A DNA stretch of 5,908 bases, from positions 1-5,908 of the forward strand of contig JABCZE010000112.1 of the NCBI GenBank assembly GCA_013289785.1, given 5' to 3'. Both the position numbers and the translations under genes were made by a program. Origin of the DNA: Vulcanimicrobiota bacterium (GTDB lineage Bacteria > Vulcanimicrobiota > Vulcanimicrobiia > Vulcanimicrobiales > Vulcanimicrobiaceae). Positions 5,625 to 5,908 of this stretch are shown piece after piece. The notes under the pieces are model-generated. The model was not told where the DNA came from and made no database searches. It saw nothing but the letters and a program-made list of their open reading frames with translations. The stretch's first letter is position 1. Each line of letters begins with the position of its first letter.

Positions 5625-5644
5625 AGCACTCATAGGTGAGTACT
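5625..5644. repeat. 20-bp inverted repeat in the lipoprotein leader
   Basis: AGCACTCA (5625-5632) and TGAGTACT (5637-5644) surround the 4-base centre TAGG. In the minus-strand transcript all eight positions pair, one as a G-U wobble. It lies about 45 nt before the lipoprotein start, where it could be a leader hairpin or a protein-binding operator. There is no direct evidence for either. Confidence 0.5.
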
Positions 5645-5689
5645 GATGCGGTTAGCTTCGCGCGGTAGAATCCTCCACCGCACGTACAG

Positions 5690-5718
5690 AGAATATCAGC
5701 GCGGTGTGAAGTCGCTAA
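5690..5718 (-). promoter_or_regulatory. Weak candidate promoter of the lipoprotein gene
   Basis: On the minus strand, TTAGCG (5713-5718, three of six -35 bases) is followed by a 17-nt spacer and TATTCT (5690-5695, four of six -10 bases). Initiation near 5683 would give a leader of about 100 nt that includes the 5625-5644 inverted repeat. The match is poor and the call rests mainly on spacing. Confidence 0.28.
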
Positions 5719-5789
5719 GAACAGGCTGGGAACAACTTGCCTCAACAGCGTAAGAGCGTGCGCACGGCCGTCGTGCTCAAATCGCGTTA

Positions 5790-5837
5790 CCGTCGATAGC
5801 GACGGCGTCGCGCCTAGTCCGCCTGGTAGTTTACCAG
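5790..5837. repeat. Two short perfect hairpins near the right edge
   Basis: CCGTCG/CGACGG (5790-5795 with 5800-5805, loop ATAG) and CTGGTA/TACCAG (5823-5828 with 5832-5837, loop GTT) are perfect 6-bp stems 17 bases apart. No T tract follows either one on either strand, so they are not convincing terminators. They could be part of a structured RNA or sites upstream of a gene outside the window. Confidence 0.35.
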
Positions 5838-5908
5838 TAGCGTCCCCATCACCGGCTGACAGTTTCGCGTGGCTGGTGCGTACGTCGACTGTAACGCGCC
5901 CCCCAGCG

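Larger units (their letters stand above)
5583..5908. other. 326-bp region without a convincing gene: lipoprotein leader and upstream DNA
   Basis: No reading frame here has both a good start with ribosome binding site and coding-like composition. It holds the lipoprotein ribosome binding site (5589-5595), an inverted repeat (5625-5644), a weak candidate promoter (5690-5718) and two short perfect hairpins (5790-5805 and 5823-5837). Any gene beyond 5908 cannot be seen. Confidence 0.6.

Noticed and set aside
5583..5633. Longer start (MSARAGAF) for the lipoprotein
   Set aside because: It would place 17 mostly polar or charged residues before the signal peptide, lacks a ribosome binding site, and ignores the AAAGGAG in front of the ATG at 5582.
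5646..5753. 35-aa plus-strand ORF starting MRLASRGR with an AGGTG sequence upstream
   Set aside because: Third-position GC is only about half, unlike the neighbouring genes. It lies antisense across the lipoprotein's leader and promoter candidate, and nothing else supports it.

Overview
The window is high-GC bacterial DNA with compact genes, clear AGGAG-type ribosome binding sites and one lipoprotein signal. Three observations suggest an uncultured soil-type lineage: a YtrA-like GntR/ABC operon, a secreted protein with GVxG repeats and a trimeric-fibre-like C-terminal domain, and a beta-propeller-like lipoprotein. From memory this mix resembles Candidatus Eremiobacterota (WPS-2) or nearby phyla, but that is a low-confidence inference because no rRNA or other marker gene is present.

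Left part, about 2830 down to 1, minus strand. A tightly coupled operon is read right to left: a sigma70-like promoter (-35 TTGACG, 17-nt spacer, -10 TATTGT) overlapped by a near-perfect 18-bp palindrome; a 39-aa small ORF (2623-2742); a YtrA-subfamily GntR regulator (2206-2604); an ABC ATPase (1298-2209); an ABC-2 type permease (249-1298); a 50-aa small ORF (91-243); and the start of a second, paralogous permease that runs off the left edge (1-91). Consecutive genes overlap by 1-4 bases or are separated by at most 18 bases, so they are probably co-transcribed and translationally coupled. The likely logic is a ligand- or stress-responsive repressor controlling its own operon and a membrane exporter with two related permease subunits. 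The substrate cannot be read from the sequence.

Middle, about 2840-3465. A short inverted-repeat element (2860-2903) lies downstream of a minus-strand gene for a 125-aa single-pass membrane protein whose C-terminal tail has serine at nearly every second residue. A promoter candidate lies upstream of it. A divergent gene-free spacer (3297-3465) separates it from the next gene.

Right part, 3466-5908. A plus-strand gene for a 325-aa secreted GVxG-repeat protein converges on a minus-strand gene for a 355-aa lipoprotein with propeller-like repeats. A strong hairpin between them probably terminates both. The last 326 bases hold no convincing gene; they carry the lipoprotein's leader region, a candidate promoter and three short inverted repeats.

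The most novel-looking items are the two small ORFs built into the ABC operon and the alternating-serine membrane protein.
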